This document shows, piece after piece, positions 27,552-36,559 of a DNA stretch of 62,743 bases. Where the stretch lies: positions 1-62,743 of the forward strand of contig CAMDBP010000007.1 of NCBI GenBank assembly GCA_945889315.1, given 5' to 3'. The DNA is from Chitinophaga pinensis. GTDB taxonomy: Bacteria; Bacteroidota; Bacteroidia; NS11-12g; UBA9320. Below the pieces are notes generated by a model. The model was given only the letters and a program-made list of their open reading frames with translations. It did no database searches and had not been told where the DNA came from. The position numbers were made by a program, and so were the translations under genes. Numbering within the stretch: the first letter of the stretch is position 1; each line of letters starts with the position of its first letter.

Positions 27552-28583
27552 CTACCCTTTTTTTAAGGTAAAGGCAAAAGTGCTCCCCACTCCAATGGTA
27601 CTGCGCACATTTATCGTTTGATTATGCGATTCTATTATGTGCTTTACAATCGCCAGACCTAATCCCGTTCCACCTTGATCTCTGCTACGTCCTGCATCCG
27701 TTCTATAAAATCGCTCGAAAAGCCGAGGTAAATGCTCCGCTTCGATGCCAAATCCGTTGTCCGCAATTTCGGTAAGTATATTCTTATCCATGTCGAAGAA
27801 CCTTACCGTAACAGTACCCCCATTTTTGCCATATTTAATGGCATTAACGATTAAGTTTACCAAAACCTGTCGCACCTTAGCCAAGTCTGCTTTGACCATT
27901 ACGCTTTTAGGATTATTTTTATTAAAAGCTAAGGTTATTTCTTTCACTTTAGCTTTATTTTCTGCCATCTCAAACACTTCTTGTGTCAATTTCAGGAGAT
28001 CCACATCTTTTATATCCAGCGAACTACTATCCTCTAAGGTGCTGATGCTGGTAAGATCATTCACCATTTCTACTAGTCTATACGTGCTTTTTGCTGCTTT
28101 ATTCAAAAAAATACGATTTACTTTTTTATCGTCGAGCGCCCCATCTAATAGAGTGTGTATATACCCTTGAATATTTTGAATAGGCGTTTTTAGTTCATGC
28201 GACACATTTCCTAAAAATTCTCGTCTAAAATTCTCCTGTTGTTTAAGTTCGTTTACCTCCTTGCGACTCTCAAGCATCCACTCTACTACCTCCTTACCAA
28301 CAGCACCAATTGGATCTCTTTCTTTTTTGTCCAAAACTCCATATCCTTTGCCGCTCTCCGTTTTAAACCTATATATATTTTTATAAATCAACTTAATTCG
28401 ATCATGAATAAATGCCTTAAGTAAATAACTAAACACGAGATAACAAACTACTAAAACCGCTACAAAATTGATTGCGGTAGCCGCTACATCAAAGGTCAGT
28501 ATTCCGACACCCAATGATGAAAAAAAGGCCGCTAAAAAGCTAGCTACAAAGGCGATAAAAGTTGGGCTCTTGTTTTGACTCAA
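27552..28583 (-). CDS. Two-component sensor histidine kinase (PhoR-like)
   Basis: The product is 343 aa. Two N-terminal membrane helices (about 8-29 and 36-57) have almost no periplasmic loop, so the stimulus is likely sensed in or at the membrane. The HisKA domain contains FLGNVSHELKTPIQNIQGY with phosphoacceptor H129. The HATPase_c domain has N-box LVNLIVNAIKYG, DNGFGIEAEHLPRLFERFYR and GGTGLGLAIVKHI. The layout resembles PhoR without its PAS domain. It is transcribed after the response regulator with a 4-base overlap, so the two are one cognate pair. The signal is unknown; phosphate is only a suggestion from family resemblance. Confidence 0.9.
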   Translation of the reverse strand: MSQNKSPTFIAFVASFLAAFFSSLGVGILTFDVAATAINFVAVLVVCYLVFSYLLKAFIHDRIKLIYKNIYRFKTESGKGYGVLDKKERDPIGAVGKEVVEWMLESRKEVNELKQQENFRREFLGNVSHELKTPIQNIQGYIHTLLDGALDDKKVNRIFLNKAAKSTYRLVEMVNDLTSISTLEDSSSLDIKDVDLLKLTQEVFEMAENKAKVKEITLAFNKNNPKSVMVKADLAKVRQVLVNLIVNAIKYGKNGGTVTVRFFDMDKNILTEIADNGFGIEAEHLPRLFERFYRTDAGRSRDQGGTGLGLAIVKHIIESHNQTINVRSTIGVGSTFAFTLKKG

Positions 28584-29251
28584 ACTACAAATTTATAACC
28601 TACACCTTTAATTGTTTGAATACGATCATCTCCAATTTTCTCACGTATTTTACGAATATGTACATCAATTGTACGATCTACCACGCTAACATCCATACCC
28701 CATACTTTATTTAGTATAGACTCTCTTGTGTAAACCTTATCTGGCTTAGAGGCTAGTAAATAGAGTAATTCAAATTCTTTTTTTGGCAACACTAGCTTAT
28801 TCCCACGCAATGTAACATTGAATGTACTCCTATCAATTTCCATGTCTCCTACTATGATAGTATCCGACTTTGCTTCATTTTTTGTGCGGCTAAGTATGGC
28901 CTTCACTCTACTAATTAAAACACGGGGTTTTATGGGTTTAGTAATGTAGTCATCTGCCCCTACTTCAAATCCCGCAATTTCAGAGTATTCTTCGGCACGA
29001 GCGGTTAGAAAAGCTATAAACACTCCTTTAAGTGATTCTTCAGAACGAATTTGACGACATGCTTCAATTCCATCCATGACGGGCATCATGATATCTAAAA
29101 GAATTAAATCAGGCTTTTTATCCTTGGCTTTGGTTACCGCCTCTACACCATTTTCTGCAGAGTAACATTTGTAACCCTCCTTTTCCAAATTGTACTTTAA
29201 AAGTTCTACGATGTCGCTTTCGTCATCTACGATGAGTATCTTTTGTACCAT
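28580..29251 (-). CDS. Two-component response regulator, OmpR/PhoB family
   Basis: The product is 223 aa. The receiver domain has acidic residues D9/D10, phosphoacceptor D53 in LLDIMMPVMD, and the conserved lysine in DDYITKPIKP. The winged-helix DNA-binding domain (about 130-223) includes LPKKEFELLYLLASKPDKVYTRE and VVDRTIDVHIRKIREKIG, ending in the typical IKGVGYKFVV. It regulates transcription when phosphorylated by the neighbouring kinase (4-base overlap). Its length and domains are complete. Confidence 0.94.
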   Translation of the reverse strand: MVQKILIVDDESDIVELLKYNLEKEGYKCYSAENGVEAVTKAKDKKPDLILLDIMMPVMDGIEACRQIRSEESLKGVFIAFLTARAEEYSEIAGFEVGADDYITKPIKPRVLISRVKAILSRTKNEAKSDTIIVGDMEIDRSTFNVTLRGNKLVLPKKEFELLYLLASKPDKVYTRESILNKVWGMDVSVVDRTIDVHIRKIREKIGDDRIQTIKGVGYKFVV

Positions 29252-29322
29252 TTTATTTTTGTTGCAAGGTTAGTGGACTGACACCACCCTATCGTTATGT
29301 CAAAGTTAAGCTAAATTTAAAT

Positions 29323-29802
29323 TTATCGCGACATCATCGGGCCAAGCTTTTTCTCTGGTCTTATGTAGGTAGTGTAAATCGTATCTTTATGTGACGTCAT
29401 ATTACTAGTAGCCGCTTCGATGTAACTAGTTGGCCCAACTTGCGTCATCCAGCATTTGCGGACCAAGGTATCTAAACCATTTGGCAAGCTAGTACCCTGT
29501 GGATTAGCTACTAATTGTCTAAATGCTAAAGTATATGTGCTATCCGTTTGCCATGCAATATCAAACTCGACCAACATGCCATTCGTCTTAATAAATTCTT
29601 CTTGAATAGAGTCATTTCTATTCACTAAAAAGATACCAAATGGAGGCTCTTTATAGTAACATTGTGTTTCACGCCACGTTTGAAAAAGTACTTTTTTTTC
29701 AGCAGAAAAAGATACTTCCGTATCGTTTGACTCTTTTTCTTCTGATATCTTAGCACAAGATACCAGCACACTTAATAGGCCAAATAGAAGAACTTTATAC
29801 AA
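29323..29802 (-). CDS. Putative lipoprotein of unknown function
   Basis: The product is 159 aa with a lipoprotein signal (MYKVLLFGLLSVLVSC, lipobox cysteine C16) followed by an acidic serine-rich linker. The mature part is a small beta-rich domain (LFQTWRETQCYYKEPPFGIF, MLVEFDIAWQTDSTYTLAFRQL, TYIEAATSNMTSHKDTIYTTYIRP), probably a lipocalin-like or similar fold. I do not recognise the family. It begins 4 bases after the TlpA-like gene, so the two are probably co-transcribed and may act in the same periplasmic or outer-membrane process. Confidence 0.7.
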   Translation of the reverse strand: MYKVLLFGLLSVLVSCAKISEEKESNDTEVSFSAEKKVLFQTWRETQCYYKEPPFGIFLVNRNDSIQEEFIKTNGMLVEFDIAWQTDSTYTLAFRQLVANPQGTSLPNGLDTLVRKCWMTQVGPTSYIEAATSNMTSHKDTIYTTYIRPEKKLGPMMSR

Positions 29803-29806
29803 TTTT

Positions 29807-30949
29807 TTAGTTTAGCAAATCCTGTAATAGGGTTTCTAGTTCGTGACTTCTGAAACCAGATTTTACAATTCGTCCTTCTTTATCCAATAAAAAAGTCTGT
29901 GGGATAGAATGAACTTGATAAAGTTGCGCTGCGCTAGATTTCCATCCGCCGAGGTCACTCACATGTTTCCATCCCAGTCCATCCTTTGCAATTGCAGCTT
30001 TCCATTGGTCGCCATTATTATCAAGCGACACTCCATATATTTCGAATCCTTTGTCTTTATACTTGTCATAAATGATTTTAACATTTGGATTTTCTTTTCT
30101 GCACGGACCACACCAGCTAGCCCAGAAGTCTATTAGGACTACTTTCCCCCTAAGTGACGATAGTGCCAGGGTATTCCCCTCTGGAGTTTTTAGATTAATT
30201 TCTGGAGCCATTGCACCTTCTATGGTTGGGCCGTAGCTATTTGCCAAGGTTAGCAAATTTGAGGTATACGAAGAATTAGGCAATTGTGCAGTCATTACTT
30301 TGCTTCCCAAAATTACTAATTTTGGTTCAGGCTGATTAAACAAATACTTAATTGCAAAATAAGTTGCGGGCGAAGCATCTTCATTTGCAATAAAATTCTG
30401 GATATCCGTTGATCTACCTTGCATCAATGTATTATAGCGCGCACTTGTCTCCGCTCTTAATTCTTCAGTGGCTGAAGCTGGATCAATTTTAGCCACTTCA
30501 TTGTTAAATGCAGCCATTTTAATCTCGTATCCAGTGTAGATTTTGAAAAGTTTGACCATATGACTATTATACTTTCCACCTGTCATTTCTAAATTATACG
30601 AAATATCCTTGGTTATGTTCATATTTACCTTTGCTCCATTTTCTAAGATTATAGGAATGCCTGGAGGCTGGGTCGTGCCAAAGGTAATATAGTACAATAA
30701 ACTCTCCTCAGATGCCATTCCTTCCAAGTTAAACACTCCCTTTTCAGAAACGAGTACTGTGTCTACATTTTCTAACTTGGTATCTGTGATTTTACTTAGA
30801 ATAACTAGTGTATTTGCCTCGAGATTAGTTTGCGCAGAAATAGTGTAGCCCTTACCATTTACTCCAAACTCACCTGCAAAAACAAAGACAATGGATAAGC
30901 CCACAATGCCAACGGTAAGAAATAGGTTTCGTATGTTTATTTTTTTCAT
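29807..30949 (-). CDS. TlpA-like thioredoxin-fold protein with N-terminal DUF4369-type domain
   Basis: The product is 380 aa. It has an N-terminal membrane/signal helix (LFLTVGIVGLSIVFVFAG), a beta-rich region of about 30-125 resembling DUF4369 (YTISAQTNLEANTLVILSKITD), and a helical linker. The C-terminal AhpC/TSA-thioredoxin domain (about 247-380) has the redox motif WCGPC (C280, C283) in FWASWCGPCRKENP and the cis-proline VHSIPQTFLLD. It should act as a disulfide oxidoreductase in the periplasm. This architecture is abundant in Bacteroidota. It is transcribed with the small lipoprotein gene. Confidence 0.9.
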   Translation of the reverse strand: MKKINIRNLFLTVGIVGLSIVFVFAGEFGVNGKGYTISAQTNLEANTLVILSKITDTKLENVDTVLVSEKGVFNLEGMASEESLLYYITFGTTQPPGIPIILENGAKVNMNITKDISYNLEMTGGKYNSHMVKLFKIYTGYEIKMAAFNNEVAKIDPASATEELRAETSARYNTLMQGRSTDIQNFIANEDASPATYFAIKYLFNQPEPKLVILGSKVMTAQLPNSSYTSNLLTLANSYGPTIEGAMAPEINLKTPEGNTLALSSLRGKVVLIDFWASWCGPCRKENPNVKIIYDKYKDKGFEIYGVSLDNNGDQWKAAIAKDGLGWKHVSDLGGWKSSAAQLYQVHSIPQTFLLDKEGRIVKSGFRSHELETLLQDLLN

Positions 30950-30984
30950 TTTATTTTTCTTTGACTATGCAATAGTTGTTCCGT

Positions 30985-32433
30985 TTATGCTAGTGACTTT
31001 GTTAGCAGGTCATTAGTCTTTTTGGGATCTGCTTTACCACTCGATTTCTTTTTCACTTGACCAATAAATAATCCCATAAGATTTGATTTACCCGCACGAT
31101 ACTCTGCAACCTTATCTGGAAACTCCGCTAAAACCTCGTTGACCCATGTTTGCAGTGCATCATCATCATCCATCAATGCTAGATTTTGATTCGCAATTAT
31201 CTCACTTACTTTTTGAGAAGGATTAATTAGCAATGCTGGAAAAACCTGCTGCTCTGCTATACTGAAATTAATCACACCCTCGTCGATAGACGAAACGAGC
31301 TCCGCGATAGTTGCCGCAGCTATAGGGAAAACGTGAATATGAGACGCATTACTATTTACCCAATTTTTGACCGCACCCATCGTCCAGTTAGCTGCAGCTT
31401 TATAATTTTGTGTATGCTCACAAATGGCTAAGAAATACTCCGCTATATCTCTACTTTCTGTGAGAATTGATGCATCATAATCTCCAAGTCCCATCTCAGT
31501 ATTAAACTTATTGTATAATTCTTTAGGCAAAGCCGGCATTGCCGACTTAACATTTGATATCCATTCTTGGCTCACAATCAAAGGCGGCAGGTCTGGTTCA
31601 GGGAAGAATCGATAGTCATTCACTAATTCTTTGCTACGCATACTAAAAGTCGTTCCTTGAAGGGCATCAAAATTTCGCGTTTCTGAATGTATTTCTTCAC
31701 CCGCATCGGCCATCTTACATTGACGCTCAAATTCGTACTCTATGGCTTTTTTTACGTTGGTCATAGAATTCATATTTTTCACTTCTACCTTAGTACCAAA
31801 TGCAGTTGTCCCAATAGGTCTGATGGAAACGTTCGCATCACAACGAAGACTTCCTTCTTCCATATTGCCGTCACAAACACCTAAATACCTAACTAACTTT
31901 CGTATCTCAGAAAGAAATGCGTACGCCTCGTCTCCACTTCTAAAATCAGGTTCGGTAACAATTTCTACTAATGGTGTACCCGCTCTGTTGTAGTCCATTA
32001 AGGTGTTTTCAATATCCAAGTCGTGAAGACCTTTTCCTGTATCTTCCTCCATATGAATACGGGTTAAATTAATTATTTTAGTTTGGCCACCTGGTAGGGT
32101 GATTTCTACTTTACCATTTAGACAAATAGGCGTCCCAAGTTGTGTTATCTGGTATCCTTTGGGTAAATCCGCATAAAAATAATTTTTACGGTCGTATGTA
32201 TTGTATTCCGTTATATCGCAGGCACAGGCAAGACCCAACATGATCGCCATATTTACGGCCTCCTTGTTGTGAACAGGCAAAGTACCTGGGTGGCCTAAAC
32301 TTATGGGGCTAACTAATGTGTTGGCAGGCTCACCAAAAGCAACTTGGTCTGAACAAAAAGCTTTAGATTTTGTGAGTAATTGAGAATGAATCTCCAAGCC
32401 CACGATTACTTCGTATTTATCGTTTTTTAACAT
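30985..32433 (-). CDS. gatB: Asp-tRNA(Asn)/Glu-tRNA(Gln) amidotransferase subunit B
   Basis: GatB, in GatCAB, activates the misacylated Glu-tRNA(Gln) or Asp-tRNA(Asn) with ATP and amidates it. The 482-aa product is full length. Signatures are YEVIVGLEIHSQL at the start, PISLGHPGTLPVHN, the metal/ATP core region NYFYADLPKGYQITQ, GSLRCDANVSIRP, and the C-terminal YqeY/tail domain ending GLFIGQVKKKSSGKADPKKTNDLL. gatA and gatC are not in the window. A TATTTTTG box on the minus strand lies 13 nt upstream of the ATG. Confidence 0.96.
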   Translation of the reverse strand: MLKNDKYEVIVGLEIHSQLLTKSKAFCSDQVAFGEPANTLVSPISLGHPGTLPVHNKEAVNMAIMLGLACACDITEYNTYDRKNYFYADLPKGYQITQLGTPICLNGKVEITLPGGQTKIINLTRIHMEEDTGKGLHDLDIENTLMDYNRAGTPLVEIVTEPDFRSGDEAYAFLSEIRKLVRYLGVCDGNMEEGSLRCDANVSIRPIGTTAFGTKVEVKNMNSMTNVKKAIEYEFERQCKMADAGEEIHSETRNFDALQGTTFSMRSKELVNDYRFFPEPDLPPLIVSQEWISNVKSAMPALPKELYNKFNTEMGLGDYDASILTESRDIAEYFLAICEHTQNYKAAANWTMGAVKNWVNSNASHIHVFPIAAATIAELVSSIDEGVINFSIAEQQVFPALLINPSQKVSEIIANQNLALMDDDDALQTWVNEVLAEFPDKVAEYRAGKSNLMGLFIGQVKKKSSGKADPKKTNDLLTKSLA

Positions 32434-32446
32434 GTTTAAAACCGTA

Positions 32447-32454
32447 CAAAAATA
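32447..32454 (-). promoter_or_regulatory. -7 promoter box of gatB
   Basis: The minus strand reads TATTTTTG (exact TAnnTTTG), ending 13 nt before the gatB ATG at 32433. Confidence 0.45.
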
Positions 32455-32556
32455 AGGTTTAGTTTGATTATGCGTAAGCCTGTAAATTTACTTCCTATCC
32501 TCTTCACTTCAAGTACGTCAAGGTTAAATCATAAGATTTTGTGAAACAAATCGGAA

Positions 32557-35175
32557 CTAGGCAATAAATGCCTCTGCACGTTTTTTTATATTGGGCAATC
32601 CGCTTACCTCTGTACCTCCGGCTTGTGCAAAAAAGGGCTGACCACCACCGCCGCCTTTAACTTCTTTAGCCCAATCACGTATTAGATTTCCTGCGTTATA
32701 TCCCTTTTCTTTAATCAAAGTATCGCTTATCATAATACTAATACTGGGCTTACCATCTATATCTGCTAGCAATACACAAAAGAGGTTTTCAACCTCTTCC
32801 TTTAGCTGAAATGCCAAGTCTTTTGCCTGACCAGCATTGCTAACTTGTATGATTTGTATAATGCTGTTAATTCCTTGTGAAGACTTCATTGATTTCAACA
32901 AATCCCCTTTTACCTTGCCAAGTTGAGCGTTTTCAAATGTTTCTAATTTGATCCTTAATTCAGCATTTTCTTTTTGGAGTGTTTGAACTGCTTTCAACAG
33001 ATCTTGCTGATTCCCCATTTCTGCACTAATTTGTTCCATAAGGGATAATTTTTCCTTCACAAAAGCATCCGCTTTCGCTCCAGTTATGGCTTCAATTCGT
33101 CTTACTCCAGCGGCTACTGCTCCTTCGTGTATTATTTTAAAACTGCCAATTTGAGCGGTATTATTAACGTGACAACCCCCACAAAGTTCAACAGAATAAT
33201 CCTTTCCAAACGTAATAACCCGAACAGTGTCCCCATATTTTTCGCCAAATAACGCCATCGCACCGCCTTTGGTAGCCTCTTCAAAAGGAACATTTCTAGC
33301 CTCGTTTAAAGCAATAGCTTCTCGAATTTTCGCATTTACTATACTTTCAATTTGAAGAATTTCTGCCTTTTCTACTTTTTGAAAATGCGAAAAGTCAAAT
33401 CGTAAGTTTTTCTCATTTACCAAAGAACCTTTTTGAGCAACGTGATCACCTAAAACCTGTCTTAACGCAGCTTGTAACAAGTGCGTTGCACTGTGATTTT
33501 GGGTAGTATCGGTTCTTTTCTCCGCATTGACTTTCGCCCTGAACTCTTGATTGAGATTAGCAGGAAGTTGTTCTGTAATTTGTATACTTAGCTGATTTTC
33601 TTTTTGGGTATCGATAATACTAATTTTTTCGTCATCCATTTTACCCGTAAGCAAGCCTTTATCTCCCACTTGCCCTCCGCTTTCCGCATAAAAAGGAGTT
33701 AGATTTAGAACCAAATGATATTGCTTTTTACCTTTAACAATAACCTCCCTGTATCGGGTAATTTTCACAACCGATTCTAAATAGTCATAACCTACAAACT
33801 CTTCGCGTTCGTCTTCTGCCAAAATTATCCAATCACCCGATTCTTTTTTAGCATCTGCACGGCTTCTATTTTTTTGCTGTTGAAGGGCGGCTTTAAAGCC
33901 TTCAATATCAACTTCTACGTTATTCTCCTTGGCTAGAAGTTGTGTTAAATCTATGGGAAATCCAAATGTGTCATAAAGTTCAAATGCATTTTCACCAGTT
34001 ACATTTTCAGTCCCTTTTGAAGAGTATTCATCAAATAGTTTTAGGCCTTTGTTTAAGGTATTTAAAAACGATTTTTCTTCTTGTTCTATAACCTTAATAA
34101 GAAAGTCTTTTTGCTCCACTAAACCAGGAAATACATCCTGAAATTTGGCCACAAATGCAGGAACTAAGTCCTTCATAAATGGTTTTTCCAAGCCTAAAAA
34201 ACTATACCCGTACCGTACTGATCTTCTGAGGATTCGGCGAATCACATATCCAGCTCCATTATTGTCTGGCAATTGACCATCTGCTATGGCAAACGATACA
34301 GCTCTGAGGTGATCCGCAATTACTCTAAAAGCGATATCAATCTGCTCGTCGTTACCGTATTTTATAGTACTTATCTTTTCTAATTCTTGGATAGTATCCA
34401 TAAAAAGATCAGAGTCATAATTTGATTTTTGACTATTAATTGCTCTTACTAGTCGCTCTAAACCCATTCCTGTATCAACATGCTGTGCGGGCAAATTAAC
34501 CAGGCTTCCGTCAGCCTTGCGGTTGAATTGCATAAACACCAAATTCCAAATTTCTATTACTTGGTCATGATCTGCGTTTACCAAGGTTGCACCATCTATC
34601 GAGGCTCTTTCTGCATCAGAACGCAAGTCAACATGTATTTCTGAGCAAGGACCACAAGGACCTGTATCACCCATCTCCCAAAAATTATCTTTTTTATTCC
34701 CGAGGATAATTCTGTCTTCCTTTACATGGTTAAGCCATAAATTTTTAGCCTCATTATCTAATGCCAATCCCTCACTGCTATCACCTTCAAAAATAGACAC
34801 ATACAATCTATCTTTATCTATCTTATATACTTCTGTGAGTAACTCCCAAGCCCAGTTTATGGCATCTTCCTTAAAATAGTCACCGAAAGACCAGTTACCT
34901 AGCATTTCAAACATAGTATGATGGTATGTATCGACACCTACTTCCTCCAAGTCGTTGTGCTTACCACTAACTCTTAGGCACTTTTGAGTGTCTACAACGC
35001 GTTTTTCGATTGCCACCTTATCCCCAAGAAAAATATCCTTGAATTGATTCATTCCAGCGTTAGTAAACATCAAAGTGGGATCGTCTTTCACCACAATTGG
35101 CGCAGATTCTACTATTTTATGGCCTTTTTGTCTAAAAAATTCAAGGAATTGTCGTCTAACGTCTGCTGCGGTCAT
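32557..35175 (-). CDS. alaS: Alanyl-tRNA synthetase
   Basis: AlaS charges tRNA-Ala and edits Ser/Gly mischarging. The 872-aa product is full length. It has the class II catalytic core (RRQFLEFFRQKGHKIV, LMFTNAGMNQFKDIFLG, GDTGPCGPCSEIHVD), the editing domain with zinc ligands HSATHLLQAALRQ and ELCGGCHVNNT, and a C-terminal C-Ala domain ending in the glycine-rich GGGGGQPFFAQAGG. It is transcribed divergently from the M23 peptidase gene. Confidence 0.97.
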   Translation of the reverse strand: MTAADVRRQFLEFFRQKGHKIVESAPIVVKDDPTLMFTNAGMNQFKDIFLGDKVAIEKRVVDTQKCLRVSGKHNDLEEVGVDTYHHTMFEMLGNWSFGDYFKEDAINWAWELLTEVYKIDKDRLYVSIFEGDSSEGLALDNEAKNLWLNHVKEDRIILGNKKDNFWEMGDTGPCGPCSEIHVDLRSDAERASIDGATLVNADHDQVIEIWNLVFMQFNRKADGSLVNLPAQHVDTGMGLERLVRAINSQKSNYDSDLFMDTIQELEKISTIKYGNDEQIDIAFRVIADHLRAVSFAIADGQLPDNNGAGYVIRRILRRSVRYGYSFLGLEKPFMKDLVPAFVAKFQDVFPGLVEQKDFLIKVIEQEEKSFLNTLNKGLKLFDEYSSKGTENVTGENAFELYDTFGFPIDLTQLLAKENNVEVDIEGFKAALQQQKNRSRADAKKESGDWIILAEDEREEFVGYDYLESVVKITRYREVIVKGKKQYHLVLNLTPFYAESGGQVGDKGLLTGKMDDEKISIIDTQKENQLSIQITEQLPANLNQEFRAKVNAEKRTDTTQNHSATHLLQAALRQVLGDHVAQKGSLVNEKNLRFDFSHFQKVEKAEILQIESIVNAKIREAIALNEARNVPFEEATKGGAMALFGEKYGDTVRVITFGKDYSVELCGGCHVNNTAQIGSFKIIHEGAVAAGVRRIEAITGAKADAFVKEKLSLMEQISAEMGNQQDLLKAVQTLQKENAELRIKLETFENAQLGKVKGDLLKSMKSSQGINSIIQIIQVSNAGQAKDLAFQLKEEVENLFCVLLADIDGKPSISIMISDTLIKEKGYNAGNLIRDWAKEVKGGGGGQPFFAQAGGTEVSGLPNIKKRAEAFIA

Positions 35176-35194
35176 CGTGTTTTGATCGGGTCTG

Positions 35195-35223
35195 TTGTTA
35201 TTGGTACAAAAAAATTATATTTG
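35195..35223 (+). promoter_or_regulatory. Promoter of the M23 peptidase gene (-33 TTG, -7 TATATTTG)
   Basis: TATATTTG at 35216-35223 is an exact -7 box. TTG at 35195-35197 lies 18 nt upstream and can serve as the -33 element. The ATG at 35250 would then have a leader of about 20 nt. Confidence 0.5.
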
Positions 35224-35249
35224 CTTGCTTTTAAAACGGCAAAAATACA

Positions 35250-36212
35250 ATGACAAAAGCGAAATTTAGATTTAATAAAGAAACTCTTGAATACGAAAAG
35301 GTTTCGACTAATTTTTGGGCTATTGCTGCAAAGGTTTTAGGAGTAGTTTCATTAGCAGTTGTAATAGGAACAATTAGTGCATCGTATGCGCTGAGCGGCC
35401 AAGACACTGAAGAACTGCAACGAGAGAATGCTGATTTTAAACTTCATGTACAGCTTCTGGAGAAGAAATCAATAGAAATGCAAACTCGTTTAGATGATTT
35501 AGCAGCAAAGGACGATCACGTTTACAGAGAAATTTTTGGTGCAGAACCCGTTTCGGAGGATATCAGAAAAGCCGGCACAGGAGGAGTTGAAAAATACACT
35601 TCACTGGATGGGATTAAAAATGGTTCACGGTTCAAGGAACTTCATAAAAAGTTAGATGACATGTCTGCACAGTATAAAGTGCAAGAAGATTCGTACAAAA
35701 AGTTAATCTCAATGGCACAAAATAAAAGTAAAATGCTCGCTTCTATACCTGCCATTCAACCTATTCCTAATAAAAAACTTCGACGTATCGCATCCGGATT
35801 CGGGTATAGAATTGACCCCATTTACAGAACCAGAAAAATGCATAAAGGTATTGATTTCACTGCTCCTAAAGGCACCAAAATATATGCAACAGGTGATGGC
35901 GTGATAAGAAAAGTAGAATATGCGCGATGGGGTTACGGGACACACGTTATTATTAATCACGGTTACGGCTACACTACATTATACGGACATATGAGCCGTA
36001 TAAATGTTAGACCGGGACAAAAAGTTACCCGTGGTCAGTTGATAGGTCTTGTGGGTAGCACAGGAAAATCTACTGGAGCACACCTTCATTATGAAGTTGC
36101 TAAAAACGGCGTAGAAGTAAATCCAGTTGGTTATTTCTATAACGATATTAGCAGTGAACAGTACGAGGAAATTTTAAAATTATCTTCAAATCCCAACCAG
36201 TCATTTGATTAA
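35250..36212 (+). CDS. M23 family metallopeptidase (LytM-type murein endopeptidase)
   Basis: The product is 320 aa: a short cytoplasmic start, one membrane helix (about 24-45), a coiled coil (about 52-88, TEELQRENADFKLHVQLLEK), a helical linker and a C-terminal M23 domain. The zinc ligands and catalytic residues are intact: H198 and D202 in HKGIDF, and H278/H280 in GAHLHYEV. It is therefore likely an active D,D-endopeptidase that cuts peptidoglycan cross-links, anchored in the inner membrane and facing the periplasm. Its TAA stop overlaps the ATG of the MerR gene (TAATG). Confidence 0.93.
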   Translation: MTKAKFRFNKETLEYEKVSTNFWAIAAKVLGVVSLAVVIGTISASYALSGQDTEELQRENADFKLHVQLLEKKSIEMQTRLDDLAAKDDHVYREIFGAEPVSEDIRKAGTGGVEKYTSLDGIKNGSRFKELHKKLDDMSAQYKVQEDSYKKLISMAQNKSKMLASIPAIQPIPNKKLRRIASGFGYRIDPIYRTRKMHKGIDFTAPKGTKIYATGDGVIRKVEYARWGYGTHVIINHGYGYTTLYGHMSRINVRPGQKVTRGQLIGLVGSTGKSTGAHLHYEVAKNGVEVNPVGYFYNDISSEQYEEILKLSSNPNQSFD

Positions 36213-36538
36213 TGGCCTTAAAGGAGGGCAAATTATTCTACGGTATTTCTGAAGTCTCTGCACATTTTGATGTCACTGCATCATTATTACGCTATTGGGA
36301 ATGTGAATTCCCGAGTATAAAACCTAGACGTAATCCGAAGGGCACCCGATTTTACAGCACTAAAGATATAGATGAAATTAGAAAAATTTATTATTTAGTT
36401 AAAGAAAACGGTTATACCTTGCAAGGCGCTAAGGACAAATTGAAAACTGATTCTAAGATTGTAGATGCTAATATTGAAGTTATCGAAAAATTAGAGCGTA
36501 TCAAGGCTTTCTTGACGCAACTAAAAAAAGAACTCTAA
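36212..36538 (+). CDS. MerR-family transcriptional regulator
   Basis: The product is 108 aa. A MerR-type winged helix-turn-helix (FYGISEVSAHFDVTASLLRYWECEFPSI, then RFYSTKDIDEIRKIYYLV) is followed by a short dimerisation helix (NIEVIEKLERIKAFLTQLKKEL). There is no C-terminal ligand-binding domain and no metal-binding cysteine pair, so the effector is unknown. It is translated directly after the M23 peptidase (TAATG overlap), a pairing common in Bacteroidota. Confidence 0.92.
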   Translation: MALKEGKLFYGISEVSAHFDVTASLLRYWECEFPSIKPRRNPKGTRFYSTKDIDEIRKIYYLVKENGYTLQGAKDKLKTDSKIVDANIEVIEKLERIKAFLTQLKKEL

Positions 36539-36559
36539 AACCCTATAATCAGTTATTTC

